Assembly: GCF_014805685.1 (NCBI RefSeq)
Contig: NC_060902.1
Location: 932,145-996,144, forward strand
Reading direction: 5' to 3'
Source: Silurus meridionalis
Taxonomy: Eukaryota; Chordata; Actinopteri; Siluriformes; Siluridae
Length of the DNA stretch: 64,000 nt
In this document: positions 12,170 to 30,204 of the stretch, piece after piece
Layout: every line of letters begins with the position of its first letter
Numbering within the stretch: the stretch's first letter is position 1
Made by a program: the position numbers and the translations under genes
Notes under the pieces: model-generated
Told to the model about the DNA's origin: nothing
The model's database searches: none
Seen by the model: the letters and a program-made list of their open reading frames with translations, nothing else

Positions 12170-14640
12170 AAACCAAGGCTTCTGCTGGAGATGATGTATG
12201 AGGGAGGTGCAGTTGTGGCTCCAGTGAAAGGAGACGTGTTGAATTGTGTTCGTTGGGTTTCTTGCTTTAGTGATGACGTTCATTCTCAGTGTATGAGATC
12301 CTGTGTGTGATGCAGCTCTGATCTACTGCACTTCTCTATAACACTGGTGGTTTCTAATACCGTAGCATCATAATGATGGATTAAGTGGTGGATTGGTTCA
12401 GGCAGGACACCACTGAAGGTCTAGGAGTGAAAAACACGACCTGCAAATGATTCATTATTACACTGATGAATGACAAACAGCAAATTGAAGAGTGTGAACG
12501 ATTGAATAACATCTGTTTATTGATGTGGGCGGGTTTTCTGAGTAACAGAAAATAATAAATGAGTGCATATTAATATGATCTGAGGACATGAAACATGTGA
12601 AGCCTCTCCTGGTCAGTACGGCTATGACAAAACACAAAGAACTATAAACAGGTTTGATCATTAAAATGATGCTGTGAAACATTTCTGAAGTGAATACGGT
12701 ATTAGATTCAGCCAGCTGTGACCTCCTGTGGTACTTTTAGATGGCTATCAAAAATCTCTTTATCCAATTGTAAACAGCTAGCATTCATTACCTGTGCTAC
12801 ATTTACCTTTAAATGAGCTAAATATCCCAAGTGATGTGATAATGTTAGCACGTTAGCGAAACACTTCTGCTGTATATCTAATGAATAGTAACTTTCCATA
12901 GTGACCTTCACAGTGGTAGCTTACCTAGCTAGCATTAATATTAGATTAGCAATTACATGATGTAACTTTAGCTAGCAGTCAGTGATATCCTGTGGTAGCT
13001 TTAGATATCTATTAGTAGCATCCTATAGCTAGCTAAAAATTTCTACAATATTTATGAGGATTAAGAGAACTTCAGGTCACCTTTCAAGTGATCCCTGACA
13101 TCTCAGAAGGTTAACTGCAGAAGTCATGGCTGTTTTTCTTTTTTTTTTCTTGTGATTGAATTTATGGATTTTAATTAGGAAATGTGAGACAGTGGAAATT
13201 TCTCAAGACCAGGAACATGAAGTACATGCTGGTCTTCCTGAAAAGAATCTCCTAGCCAAGTTTCTCTGTAAAAATAAACCATCAATGACACAAATGCATT
13301 AAAGACCCTTGGAAAAAAACAAATAGCTTCCATGTTGGAGATTGTTGCATGATGGCTATGATTTCAACTTAAGGTTATTTATTACTGGCTAGCAAACACC
13401 AAGAGATATTTTCCTCAGCAAGTCTCATTACCATCAGAGGTTCTATCTCTGATTAAACACCACAAAGGAAATGATTAGTGTCCAAATAAAATGACTACTG
13501 AGTCCCTGCTACTTAGGTAAAGTTTTTGCAGGAGGTTTTCTGTAGCTCGCTAAAGTGACCAAACGAGGTTGCTGTTAGCTAGCTAGATGAAGTTACGCTG
13601 TAGCAGCGATCAACACTCGTTCCCTCATTTGTCGCTCTTTTTTAATTCACAGAGGAACCGCAAAGAAACGTAAACTTTACTGCAGAGCTTCACTTCAGAC
13701 ACTGAACCTTCACCACATCAGCAGTTACAGTCACGTCTCTTGGTTAAATAAAGAACTCTAGTTAAAACTTTTCCATCCAGATGAATGAGTAGTTACCATA
13801 GAAACGACAAAGTATCAGGACAAGTGTGTGTGTGTGTGTGTGTGTGTATAATGTAAGGTTACTGCTAGCTAGCTAAAATAGCTGTAAGAGTTTAAGAATT
13901 TAGAGCCCGGATGAGACGCCTGTCTGGGACTATAACAGTCTTGCTGACTGAGTGGGCGGGGCTTATTATCAATCAGTCTAGCGTTATCCAATCACACAAG
14001 TACTCTGAGGTTTTACATAGATAAAATAAATTAAAAAAGTGTTAAATTTTCTATTATATAGGAAAGATTCTGTTTTTCAAAAAAATAAAAATATGAAATG
14101 ATTTGTATTACAATATAAACATTATGAATAATTATTAAACTATTACTAGTTAATTTGTAAGAGTAATAGAGGAGTGTGTTTGTATTTAATTTTCTGAGTA
14201 TTTAAATTAAAGGGATTATTTCCGCTACAGAACCTCGAGAACTCTGAACATTAAGCCGTAGTCAGGACGGAAAACAAATCAATTGCGCCCCCTGGTGGTC
14301 TTCAGCAGAGCAACACTCTCAATCCGAGAGAAAACACGAACATCATGCTGCAACCGACCTGAACATTCACGAAGATCCACGTCCTGTGTTTTGTTGAGTC
14401 ACAATGAAGTCTAATGTTAATGAAATGTAAAATAAAACTGCTTTTTTAATTGCTATGGTGACTGTAGTTAATGAAGAGTTTTAATTCTGACATTTGTTTA
14501 TAAAGATATATACTAAAAATAATAATAATAAAAAAATAAATGATCATTATTAAGCGGTATTTTTGTATAAAAAAAGCAACATGTGTTAGATAATATGTAA
14601 TAGTATAAAATAAATATTTATATTCACTGCTAGTTTATAT
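12170..14640. other. Intergenic, no gene seen
   Basis: Unique AT-rich DNA with a short GT tract near 13824-13846 and several TAGCTAGC words. I found no coding, RNA or transposon signal. Confidence 0.5.
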
Positions 14641-14646
14641 TAGACG

Positions 14647-14650
<4 letters not shown>

Positions 14651-14705
<55 letters not shown>

Positions 14706-14865
14706 ATAATAAACATAAAGCAATATTAACAACAAATCAACAGCAACAATAACAAGTTGTTGTAAATTTGTATAAATAACGTTTATGTCACTTTTACTAA
14801 AAGATCAGAAGAAAATTCGAGTTAACACAGAGGCCAGAAAACCACAGTTCAAATACTACATGGTC

Positions 14866-14913
<48 letters not shown>

Positions 14914-15004
14914 TATGTTTATTTAGACCACCACAGACACCAAATTATCAAAAATGTTCAGCAATAAATACACTGAAAATTAAAATGCCAGTCGATGCAT
15001 TATC

Positions 15005-15061
<57 letters not shown>
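14651..15061. repeat. Cluster of three (CA)n microsatellites
   Basis: CA runs at about 14651-14702, 14869-14910 and 15011-15062. Confidence 0.92.
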
Positions 15062-15064
<3 letters not shown>

Positions 15065-16679
15065 ACTTGCCTCGGGCCTGAGTTTATGGTCGTCTGTTCA
15101 CACAGCCGTTGTGTTCAGGCATCTGAGGAATGAGGAGCGGCTGAAGAACCGAAGTGCATTAAACACACACCCGCTCACACAGTCACCCGGTTTTACTGTC
15201 CTTATAAAGACCTTCTATTTACATCATTATTAATACAACACTTCACCTAAAACAAACTAATGTTGGATTAACAGAGAAGTTTAAGACTTTTTAAAATAAT
15301 GCAGAGTCAAAACACACATTTAATTTGTTGAATTTTGGATTTAGGAATCATTTTAATAGAATGAATAAACGGGTATAAATTAGAGGTGGAGAATAATAAA
15401 CTCTGATCCTGTGTTCATTAATAACTGAAGGATTTGATGAGGAAGAAAACCATCCTTTTTTTCCTTCTCTCTTTCTCTCCTTCCCTCTCTCTTTACTCGT
15501 CTTCTCTCCTCAGCTTTATTCACAATTCTATTTCTTAAAATAAGAACAGATTTAAAAGTGTTGCACTCACATGAACTTCAGTTCCAGTGAATGCGGTTTT
15601 ATTCTTCAGAGTGTGAACAGAACACTGGACGAACCGAACTTCTTTCACCCTTTTATTTTCGCTCAGGTTTTTTTTTACTTTACATTTTTTAAGCGGATTT
15701 TCCCCCCGAGACCTTCAGCTGTTCCACAAGGTCAAATCGAATCGGATTATTTCATGATTTTATTGTTACTTCTCGACAGCATTCGTCGCATTATTTTGCA
15801 TCCCTGAACTTCACTTGAATGTTTGATCAAAAACAGTAATAATAATGAAACAGGGCCAAAACCCACAGCAGTGACTTTCAGCACAGAACCAGCCTGAGAT
15901 GTGACTCCAGAATCATCATTTAGAGCGAATCATTGCTTTTTCTTCTACTGCCATGGAATGTGTAAAAGCAGTTACACAACGCAGTGTGTTATTTCATGGC
16001 GTTGTTGTGTAATGTTGTGTATTTCCCCTGGGTGGGTTTCTATTTCTGACTCTCAGAAATCGAGCCAGCAGAGAAACACAGCACCACATGGAAAAACCAA
16101 AGAAGAAGAACTTAGCCTCATTTCTGCTCCATCGCCAACCTGAAGAATTTCTCATCTGATCCAACCGACAGCGAGGGATGAAGGGATTGAAGGAGGCCTG
16201 GATGGACATGTGGATGGAAAAAGGGAGGGACTGCTTTGTTAGGACACAAAACCTCTGATGATCCCTGGCTGGATGAAAGAAATGAAAAGAAAATTAAACA
16301 AGGGTGTGAGGAGTAAATGAGAAGGACTTCAGTTCAAGCACTGTTCTGGTGGTCTGAAATGAAACCTGGAGGATACCCAAGATAGACACGTTCATGAAGC
16401 TGAGCACAAATCTCTCAGACTGAGAAACAAAGAGACGTGGACGAGTCTGGGGGCATGGCCAGTTGCAGGACACGGGGTTTTGGTGGTTCTTTTAATTCAT
16501 CAGGCTGTGATGAATCAGATCAATAAAAAAGCAGGGATGAAACGCTGGTTGACGGAGATGTAAATAAATATGAACTAATAAACAGATATACGTGTTATTT
16601 TCTCTAAAGAGTTAGAAATGTTAGACCTGAAGCTTGAAGATGAATGTGCAGTATTTTTGTAACCTTCTCCTGATCTGTG

Positions 16680-16935
16680 CCTTGCATTGATCCTGTCTCT
16701 GAGCTCCACCACCAGTTCCTCACAGCTTGGTTTTGGATGTCTTGTCAGCTATACAGAGGTTTGTGCCTTTCCAAAGTATGTCCAATCAGTTTAATTTAGC
16801 AAAGCTGGACTCTAATCAAGGTGTAGAAACCTTAAACCCCAGCAACGATCAAGAGAATTGGAAGGAACCTTGAAGAGTGTGAAAACTTGTAGATGTGATA
16901 TTTCAGTTATTTTTTTTACTAAAAATAAATAAATA
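16680..16935 (+). mobile_element. Tc1-like transposon end, degraded
   Basis: Words such as TTTGTGCCTTTCCAAAGTATG, with CCAATCAGTTTAATTTA, CTGGACTCTAATCAAG and GTAGAAACC in order, match the end region of a common fish Tc1-like family. No transposase frame remains. Confidence 0.5.
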
Positions 16936-17039
16936 AATGACTACAGACATTTCTAGATGTATAGAACTTCTCTAATAAAACCAGAGCTCCAATAAGGTTT
17001 CTATTTGCTTCCTGAACAACCATTTAGTCACCATTTGCT

Positions 17040-17410
17040 CTTATATTAAGCTCCACTCTTCTGGGAAGATGTTCCACTAAGTCTTTTTGGAGAAGTCAAG
17101 TAGTGATGTAGGTGAGAAGGTGAGGAGCCCTGGGGTGCAGTCAGCATTCAAAATCATCCTAAAGGTTTTCAATAGGGTTGATGCTCTAGAGCAGGAGATC
17201 TTCCACCAAATCCATGTAGATCTTCATGGAGCTGGCTTTGTGCACAGGGGCGCCGTCATGCTGGAACTGGTTTGGGTCTCCTAGTTCAAGCGAAAGGGAA
17301 ATTGTAATGCTACTGCATCCAAAGACGTCCTACACAATAGTGACAGTGCAACAGTTTGAGGAAGATCCACATCTGGCTGGAAAAGTCAGGTGTCCCAATA
17401 CTTCAAAACC
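17040..17410 (-). mobile_element. Tc1-like transposase remnant
   Basis: The plus strand is antisense to a degraded Tc1-like transposase 3' half and ends with TCAGGTGTCCCAATACTT, the inverted-repeat end of the same family as the small element at 39552-39836. Several stops and indels break the frame. Confidence 0.55.
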
Positions 17411-17949
17411 CACACAACACACACTACTTCTGAGCTGGAACAGAAATTCATCCATATATAAACCTACACATTGGATGGAGACAATTTCCTGCATATTCAC
17501 TGTATTTCCTTTTTATTTCCTCCTCATCTCTTCTCCACTTCAGTCTGATCTTCATCAATCACTGGTTAGTTCACGTACAGAAATGTACAGAATCTCCAGT
17601 TCACCCTGAATTAACCATAAACTCCGTTTCATTTCACTCGAGCAGCTTCATCTCCTGAACTCTTTGTGAAGGAACGTTAATTCTAAACAAGAAGCTCCAA
17701 CTTCCTCCTCAGTCACAGCCGACAGGTTCGCATGGATTTTAGATAAAAACCGCATTAGCTTCAGTTTTATGGAGCTCACAATTCTTCAGAAGCTTCGACG
17801 AATAAAACCGAGGATTTAAATAGAAGTTAAGAACGGATGAGCAGGAAACATTTCTCACCATGGTTTAGATCTGAGACATCTGTTTCCTGAGAACCAGCAT
17901 GAGGCAAAAAACCCTTTCATGGGTTGAAAATTAAATACAAACCTACTGT

Positions 17950-18218
17950 TTAAATATGAATAATATAATAAATTATAATAATATAATATTTTAATATATA
18001 ATTTATTATATAATAATTACAATAATAATAATAATATAATAATAATTTAATATATAACAATTATAATATAGGAAATATAATATAAGAATAATATAATAAT
18101 AATATAATAATTTAATATATAACAATTATAATATAGGAAATATAATATAATAATAATAATAATAATAATATAATTTAATATATAACAATTATAATATAGG
18201 AAATATAATATAAGAATA

Positions 18219-18250
<32 letters not shown>

Positions 18251-18345
18251 TAATAATTTAATATATAACAATTATAATATAGGAAATATAATATAATGAT
18301 AATATAATAATAATATATAATAATTAGTATATAATAATTCGGGTT
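17950..18345. repeat. AT-rich minisatellite
   Basis: About five copies of a unit of roughly 60-80 bp containing TTTAATATATAACAATTATA and then GGAAATATAATATA, joined by AAT trinucleotide runs of varying length. Nearly pure A and T. Confidence 0.9.
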
Positions 18346-18399
18346 TATTATTATTTTTAAATGTATGTTGGATGTAGTGCAGAGGAAAGAGATCAAAAA

Positions 18400-21300
18400 G
18401 AGTTTTGCTTGTAAATTTTATTATAAAACGTATAAAAATCATAATTTAGAGTAATAAAAAGGTAAAAACTTCATCCAGCAGCAAACATTTGGTCCTGAAA
18501 CACCCTGAGAGGAAAAAGAAATCCAATCAGATTGAGTTTATCGATCAATAAATATCCAAAAGTCAATAAATATCTAATGTGAGTTCCAGGGAACGGATTA
18601 TAAAAAATTACAAATTAAAGCTAAAATGAAGCTTCTCAATGAGTTCTTTGTAGCATTTCTACTATAAAAAACCCCCTGAAAGATTTAATATCAAATGGGA
18701 ACCAAAAGGTTCTCTACACTTTAACAAGGTTCTCTAAAATCTTCAGTCTTTGTTGTGTTGTAGTTCCTGCCCAATCACCTGTACAGAACATCTCTGTAGA
18801 CACAAATATGTTTGAATTGACATTTATTATTTATTTATTTATTTATTTTTAGATGTTTTCGATATCTTTCACTAATTATTAGCCACAACTAGATCTTTAT
18901 TTAATCAATGGTCCAGGTGTGAGGTGTTACAGGATGTTGGTGCACGATTGTGAGGGTGAAGAACAGCCCGAGGTGAAGCATTATAATGGTGTAATGCTTC
19001 AGTCATGGATCATCACTTTATTCCAGCATTTACGTGTTAAAACAAAACAAGGCTTCGTTTTCATGACGCTTTTTAAATTCTGCTCTTCTTCTCAAAATCC
19101 ATGCAGCTTTTAAAAAAGGAAAAAAACTAATATATACATACAGAAAATAAGGACCAACCTTCTAAGAGAGAACATCTCCAGCTTTCTGCCCTAAAGGAAC
19201 CTCCACACAGAAGAAAGGAATCCATACTCTGGTTCTGTCATCTGTTAAAGAAGAAACACGTGCATCAGGAGAAAAACCCAACACAAGAGAAGTTGGTGTT
19301 GAGGTCTGGAGTCTCATGCACCACCAGTGAACACATCACACATCTGCTTTAGTTTTCTTTGGACCAGTAGATTTTTTTTAAACAAACTAAATAAATAGAT
19401 GAATGAAAGAAACATGTAAAAGAGAACCCGTGGTCCTCTTACCTACCAGTCCTGCACGTTTAAACCCTCACTCTCGCTAGTCTCACATGAGAAATTAAGC
19501 TTTCACTCTGTCTGAGCTGCAGACTCCCTTCAGCTATCGCTTTTCCTCCTCTCTTCTGTACGACGGATGTTTTTCCCTCCGTCTCTTCTCATTGGCTAGG
19601 CTTTTCCTAATCGGCTGGCTCCTTCAGCTGGCACCTCAGCTCACTGGACACATCTGGCAAGCGTCCGTGAAAGCGCTGGTTTGAAGACTGAACTACGCCG
19701 CTGATGCACTCAAGAGTCTCATCATCATTCAGCACTAATAAGAAGTTTACAGGAGCTGCACATCAAAATCATTTCTTTGTGTTTAAGATGTTTAATTACC
19801 TAAACGAGAGGTGGGCGTGGTCTCACCTGCTCAACATGAACATCTAATTTAAAGTAACCTTCTTTTGAGATCATCCTAGTAGGACCTGTAAATCAGTGAG
19901 AACATGTCCTGACTACAGCATGTGCTTTTTATCCACTTATAGTTCCATGTAATGTTGTGGAGCGTCAGGGAAATGCGCTAGTTCCTGTTTTCACTTATGT
20001 TATAGCAGCTATAAACGCTTAACCGCCTCTCATTCATCCTTCTTTAAACTAATATAAGACAAACAACAAAAAAAATCAGCTTGGTTGCCAGATGTTGGCG
20101 AGAAACATTCAGAGCTGCTGTGATAGAAAACGAATGAACACCTTCTGAACACCTACCATTTCCCTGAGAACGGGTTTGTTCAGGAACGTGCTGAACTCAC
20201 GCTTTGCTGGAAAATATACAAAACCGGCTGTTGGTGTCCATGTGTGAGGTGAAGGAGTCTCCAGTGTCAGAACTTTGTAACGTGTAATGTTTCGAGCTCA
20301 TACGTGTATGGGAGGAGTCTCCAGGTTTAGAGGTGACGCAGTAACTTATAAAGCGGAGTTTACACTTCAAGAAGATGTTTTTCAGGAAACCCTGAACGAG
20401 TGTTTAAGTGTTTAATGAAAAGAAGCGGACATGCTGAGAAATCGTTACGGTATAGGAGGAATAAAACACTCAGAGGGGATGTAAATAATTAGCTTCAGTA
20501 CTGAAAGTGTACAATTAGTATATTATTGTCCTTTTTATTGTGTTGGTATTGTGAATATTTGTAGTGAACATCACGCCGTATCGCTTCTTTTAAATACGTA
20601 GTCGAAGTAAAAACACTGAGAAATACAGAGATAAATAAATAAATAAATAAATAAATAAAAACTCATGAGCGATTTATTTCTTCTTGATTGATGGCGCATT
20701 ACAGTAAAAACCCCCCAAAGTTCATAAAAAAAGTCGAAAAATAAAGTAATAAAATAAAAGGAAGTTCCCTAAAAAGCGGAATGGAATGATTTTACACTTC
20801 ACAGGACATCAAACGTTACACTAAAAAGCTCCAACAATAAAAATCATTTCGTCCAGATTCCAAAATGAGTTTAGACTTATGAAAAAACCCAAACCCACAC
20901 ACACCACTGACCTCCGACCCCTAATCACCCCCACCCCCTGACCAAAAGATGATTTTTTTTTTTTTTTTCTTTCTTCTCTATCATACACGTTTCATGGTGT
21001 GTGGCAGGTGTTATTATCGCTGAGCAGATTCTAGGTGTGTAAACCTGCTTCTTTCATTTCTCTCCTTTCCCTGTCATCATCATCCTCATCATCATCATCC
21101 TCATCCTCCTCTCTCTGGCTCTCCTCTCCTCTCCTAAGTACTGTGGCCTGTTGGACAATATGAACATAACACATTGTTACACACTGATCCTTTCTGCTTT
21201 CCTTTGCTTTTTTTTTTTTTTTTGGTTTTCTAAATACGCAATCATGAGCTACACAGAAGCAAACCTTCAGCGAGGGAAGGGTTTGGACCCGAGCGCATTT

Positions 21301-21480
21301 TTGTTGTTCACGTGCATCTCTTGGAGAACAACGCAACTCGATTATTATTATTTTGGTTTTAAGTGAACGACGTTCGTGTCCAGAATTCACCAGGAAACAA
21401 CTTCATGTCATTAGATAAAACGTACAACCAGGTTTCCCCTGAATGAGGACACACATTGATTCAGATCACCTCCTAAACCA
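18400..21480. other. Intergenic, no gene supported
   Basis: Mixed unique DNA with a few homopolymer and AAAT runs (20637-20660). On the minus strand there is an AATAAA at 20678-20673 that could serve a long hnrnpa1 3' UTR, but nothing links it to the gene. Confidence 0.4.
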
Positions 21481-21485
21481 CAGAG

Positions 21486-21896
21486 TAGAGGTCGACCGAT
21501 TCATCGGTTTTGCTGATTAATCATCACCGATAGTGGATTGCTGGAACTATGTGCAAACATCCATACTGATAGTTTTTCCGGGTTGCGTCCGCTGCCAACA
21601 CGAGAGCGGCCTCTAGAGGCGACTCACCGACATCACGTGTTTGTTTTTACATGCGAGTTCTATTACATTAGTTATTTACAATTTGTTATTTAATAATATA
21701 ATGAATACATTCATATTTATATCATTTAGCACATTTTCATGATTTAGTACCGTTTTCTATTTTTGTAATAAAGTTCAGTACTATTTTACAGAGTGTTTTT
21801 TTATCCAGTATTCATTTTTTTTTTTTAAACGATCGGTCGAATAATTAGTTATCGGTAAAATCCACTATCGGAGACTTCTACCAGAGTTTGATCTGC
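21486..21896. mobile_element. Nonautonomous hAT-like element
   Basis: Begins TAGAGGTCGACCGATTCATC and ends with sequence containing GATCGGTCGAATAATTAG and then CTATCGGAGACTTCTA, so the ends are imperfect inverted repeats of the kind seen in fish hAT elements (GGTCGACCGAT). The interior is noncoding. Confidence 0.5.
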
Positions 21897-22461
21897 TTGA
21901 AAGCTTTCGGATGACCGATTAATCCTTCAAACCTCAGGTACGGACTAAACTGCCGACACGAACGCTCGCTCTTTACAGAAAAGGGAAAACGAGGAACGAC
22001 AAAATAATTGTGGTTTGTACAAATCTGTTTAAATCAGTTCTGAACGCTTGAACTATTTCAGGACACAAAACAGCAGCTCAGGTTCACACTTTGATCAAAC
22101 CATTCGATTGTTACGTCAGGATCAGGTTCTGAACTGGTCGTGTGTAATATGACATCACTAATAACGATCAAACACGCAGCTTTTGAAATGAATTAATCTG
22201 TGTATAAGGAACAATAACGATCAAACGAGCGGCGAATTAAAAAAAAAAGAAAAGAAGAATATGAGACGAGGAAAGGGGCGGAGCTTCCGGTGTACACCAA
22301 GAGTCGTATGCGACTTGAGGAAAATCAGGGTCCGTGTTGTTTAGGAGTTTTGGGAATTAAGCGTGAACAAATTTTGGGGATTTTTCTGATGATTACAAAT
22401 TTTAAGAAACCATTTGTTTGCTAACGTGAATGTTTGAAGGTTTGCTGCTGAACCTGTTAGA

Positions 22462-22518
<57 letters not shown>

Positions 22519-22527
22519 CACACACAC
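22462..22527. repeat. (CA)n microsatellite
   Basis: CA run with a single TCT interruption near its end, just downstream of the hnrnpa1 stop codon in transcript orientation. Confidence 0.92.
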
Positions 22528-22645
22528 GTTCCGTGTCACCACAGATCTACTGATGGTTCTTCTTATGAAGTAAAGTGATGGAAGCTAGAACACAGAACCT
22601 GGTGGTGAGACTCTGAAGTGCATAAGAACGATTCTTACCCAGAAC

Positions 22646-26833
<4,188 letters not shown>

Positions 26834-26887
26834 GGCGGCGGCTCGGTGCTGATCGGATACGCGGCTCGGCTCGACCGACTGCGCCTC

Positions 26888-26973
26888 AGAAAGAGATGAT
26901 TACGTCATCACGCACGGGAGACGCGACCCTGTCGTGCTTCCTGACGCAGACGGCGCTTCTCGACGCTGATTGG
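26888..26973 (-). promoter_or_regulatory. hnrnpa1 promoter region with CRE/ATF and CCAAT motifs
   Basis: Reading the minus strand toward the start codon there is a CCAAT box inside CTGACCAATCAG (about 26968-26979), then a CRE-like TGACGTAA (26907-26900), then a pyrimidine run TCTTTCTGAG near 26896-26888 that could be a 5'TOP-type transcription start. The region is CpG-rich relative to its surroundings. Mammalian HNRNPA1 mRNA is known to have a TOP-like 5' end. The exact start site is inferred. Confidence 0.5.
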
Positions 26974-27339
26974 TCAGTCCGGCCCCCCGGCACGCACGCA
27001 AATGGCGTACGCACGCTGGGTTTTTGAATGGAAAGGAACGTTGACATGCGTATTGTGGATATGAGAAGAACATGCATAGAATATCCATAGAAATAAATAA
27101 ATAAATAAATAAATAAAAAACAGGGCAATGAAGACAAATATATTCGCACTAACAAACAATTTATGCTTTTATCTGATATATAAAAAGGCTTTAAAAATCT
27201 AAACTAACTCATACTGACTTTATCTGCTTCCTTTGTCTGTTTTTCTGCACCTTAAATTGTTATATTGTTCATGTGTTTTTGGTTTTGTTGCTCTTCAGGT
27301 TCACATTCCACTGCAGGTCATATTCTGTGCATAACTACG

Positions 27340-27700
27340 AGGTAGTTTGAAAAAAGTTTCGAGACAGGTTTTGTAACACGAGGCTGCACGCACAGGCACA
27401 GGGAGCACCGACCTTCATAAGTCAGTGTGCCAAAAGACACGTACGTAAGTCTCAACTCTCACACGTGAGTTTCACACCGGAAACATGATCTCACACCACC
27501 CTACTCGCCAAATTTGGCTTCTGCAGACTTCATGATCTTCATGATGAAGATCCAAACTTCCAGGACACATTCCAGAAGTGGTGGGAACGCTGGGAGCACC
27601 ACGTTGCTGCTCAAGGGGACTTTTTTAAAGGTGACAGTGTGTAAACAAAGATAAATAAAGTCCTTTCTTGTGAGCAGAGTGAGTCTTAAATCTACACCTC
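27340..27700 (+). mobile_element. Mariner-like transposon 3' part, inactive
   Basis: A plus-strand frame contains HPPYSPNLASADF-like residues (read as PPYSPNLASADF), matching the mariner motif around the third catalytic Asp (typically YSPDLAPSDF). After a frame break it continues FQKWWERWEHHVAAQGDFF, a typical C-terminus. The N-terminal part of the transposase is missing. Confidence 0.7.
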
Positions 27701-28189
27701 ATGATTGTGACCTGAACACGTGAGGGAGTGGATTAATCACGTTTAACGCCAAAACTACTGCCGGAACGCAGGAAAACGAGCAATCGTCATTTTACGCTAC
27801 AACAATTACAAGATAGAAACAAAATGCAGAAATGACCCACGTTATTTACAATTTTAACATCAAAACCGTTTGTAAAACACGGCTCCATTAGTTCAAGCTG
27901 CTTTTCTATCGGCTGCACTTGATTATAAATGTGGCTGTTTGTAGTTTACTGTTTGACAGCTGTGGGTTTATCAAATCCTGTCATATACGTACTTATTAAA
28001 TGTGTGTTGAGATGTTATGGAGGAAGTAGTAGAGATGTGTGTGATTCTGGGGCCCTGTATGTCGTGTTCATTTGTATTTTGTTTCAGAAAAATCTATTAA
28101 CCATTGACATCACATTTATGTCATTTTGGAACACAGCCTTATCCAGATTGGCCTATAATTAATCATCTTATTTATACACTGAGCAGTCG

Positions 28190-28330
28190 AGGGTTAAAGG
28201 CCTTGCTGAAGGTCTCAGCAGTGGCAGGTTGGTGGTGCAGGGATTTAAACTAACAACCTTTTGATCCAAAGTCCAGCATCATATACATTGTGCTCCCACA
28301 TCCCATCCAGCACAGAATCCATCAGTGACT
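28190..28330 (+). repeat. Dispersed repeat fragment
   Basis: GAGGGTTAAAGGCCTTGCTG, then CAGCAGTGGCAGGTTGGTGG, resembles a very common fish repeat also represented in reverse order at 47815-48000 (GCCCTTGAGCAAGGCCCTTA). Confidence 0.45.
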
Positions 28331-28869
28331 TCATGGGGGTTTGGATGTTAAATTATGAAAATATTGTGCCTGTTAGGAAACTGGTCATTTTTGATATTGT
28401 GAGATTGTGAATCTTACACTGTGTGTGATAAAAACGAGGGGAGGAAATTCATAAATAATTAATTTTCTCTTTGTTTTTGTGTTCAAAACAATCAAAAAGC
28501 TATTTTCTCCTTTTTTTTTTTTTTTTTTTTGCTTTCAATATAAAAAAAAAATGGAGTGAAAGTGTCGACGCCTTTCTGGTCATTCTTTAGTCTTTGTTTT
28601 GCTAATCTAATCCGAGAATCATGTTAATGCAAATCCGCACACATAGAATGTAAATCACATGTAAATTCTGAGCAAATACACAATGCAAAATATGTGCAAA
28701 ACTGTCTTTTCCCTGACCCTTACACCTGATTAGTCCAGAAACCTGTCAATCAAACAAGTTGCAAACTAAATCATTAAGTTTGTTACAATTTTCTGGCAAG
28801 AAAATAAAAAGGATTGTGAGAAGATCTGCAAATAAATTATACACATTCCTATTATAACACATTATCATC

Positions 28870-29140
28870 AGAATGCTGCATGTTCACACCAGATGTCCAG
28901 CAGTGCCATCAGCAAGAACCAGAGGAAACCAGTGGGACTCGGGTACAGCTATACGCTGTCTGGAGAAGTGTGGTCAGAAGTGTTCTTCATGGAGGAATTG
29001 TGGCCAAAAATCCAAACCTCCAACATGGAAACAAGTCTAGATGAGCAACTTCTCATGAAAACAGAGGAACTGGAGATCTGAAGTGATGAGACAAAATCTG
29101 AAACATTCGGCTGTAGAAGGAGGAAAGTTGGAGACAGTCA
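28870..29140 (+). mobile_element. Tc1-like transposase fragment
   Basis: Plus-strand words GATGTCCAGCAGTGCCATCAG, GGTCAGAAGTGTTCTTCATG, CAACATGGAAACAAG and AACATTCGGCTGTAGAAGGA follow the order of a fish Tc1-like transposase (region reading KFEIFGCSRRQF in intact members). Stops and gaps are present. Confidence 0.6.
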
Positions 29141-29179
29141 TGAGAAATACAGACTACTGCCACCTGCTGGTATGGTCTC

Positions 29180-29181
<2 letters not shown>

Positions 29182-29251
<70 letters not shown>
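29182..29251. repeat. (GT)n microsatellite
   Basis: About 70 bp of uninterrupted GT, followed 400 bp later by a pyrimidine-rich stretch (29345-29712). Confidence 0.94.
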
Positions 29252-29252
<1 letters not shown>

Positions 29253-29940
29253 CACGTATGCCATGTTTGTTTCACCCCTGTTTTCACTCAAATAACGACT
29301 TTGCACGCGACTAATGATGAAGAAGAAAACGATGATGATGATGATGATGTTCTCCTCTTCCTCCTTTCTATCTATTTTGTTAATTGCAATTCATGTCCAA
29401 TCAGTTCTCTTTCTATTGTTCTCTTTCCTTTTCTTCTTCCATCTCTCAGTTCATCTCTGTTCTCATCTCTCACTCATTTTAGGCTTTTTTCTTTTCACTC
29501 CTCTTTCTCCTGCTCCATTCTTTTCACCTCATCTCAACACATTTCTGTTTTCTTTTTTTGTGCCATTCTTCCCTCTATCGCTCTTTTCTTTTACGTTCTC
29601 TCTCTTTTCTTTTCCGAGTTTCATCTATCTTCTACCTTTCCCCCTGTTTTTACACTCACCCTTTACCTCCTTTTATTACACATTCCCCTCTCTCTCTCTC
29701 TCTCTCTCTCTCCTGCAGTATCAGTAATTCACTCCCTCTGTTCACTTGCTGATAGATTTGTAGCCACTGTCGTGCTATTGGTCGTTACCTGACGGCTGTG
29801 ATTTAAAGCTCGCTCCTGATTGGCTGAGATTAGACAGAGGGGAATTTATTGCTGGCTCCTGATTGGTTGATGTCTCGGTTAGAGGTAAATTACAGCCGCA
29901 GAGCTGATGGGAGGCAGAAGCAGAGCCAGATTACAGCCAT

Positions 29941-29945
<5 letters not shown>

Positions 29946-30003
<58 letters not shown>

Positions 30004-30025
30004 TGCGTGCGTGCGTGTGCGCGTT
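29946..30025. repeat. (GT)n grading into GC/GT
   Basis: GT run of about 54 bp that continues as GCGTGCGTGC; alternating purine-pyrimidine throughout. Confidence 0.92.
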
Positions 30026-30165
30026 TAAAACCCACAAAGGAAAACATACAGAAATAGAAGCAAAGCTGCAAGAGGACAGAAAAATCCTGCAAACAAAAGA
30101 GCAGGAAATTTTACCTCTTAAATTAATCTCTCCTACAAATCCATGATTCAATTATTCTTCCAGAC

Positions 30166-30167
<2 letters not shown>

Positions 30168-30204
<37 letters not shown>
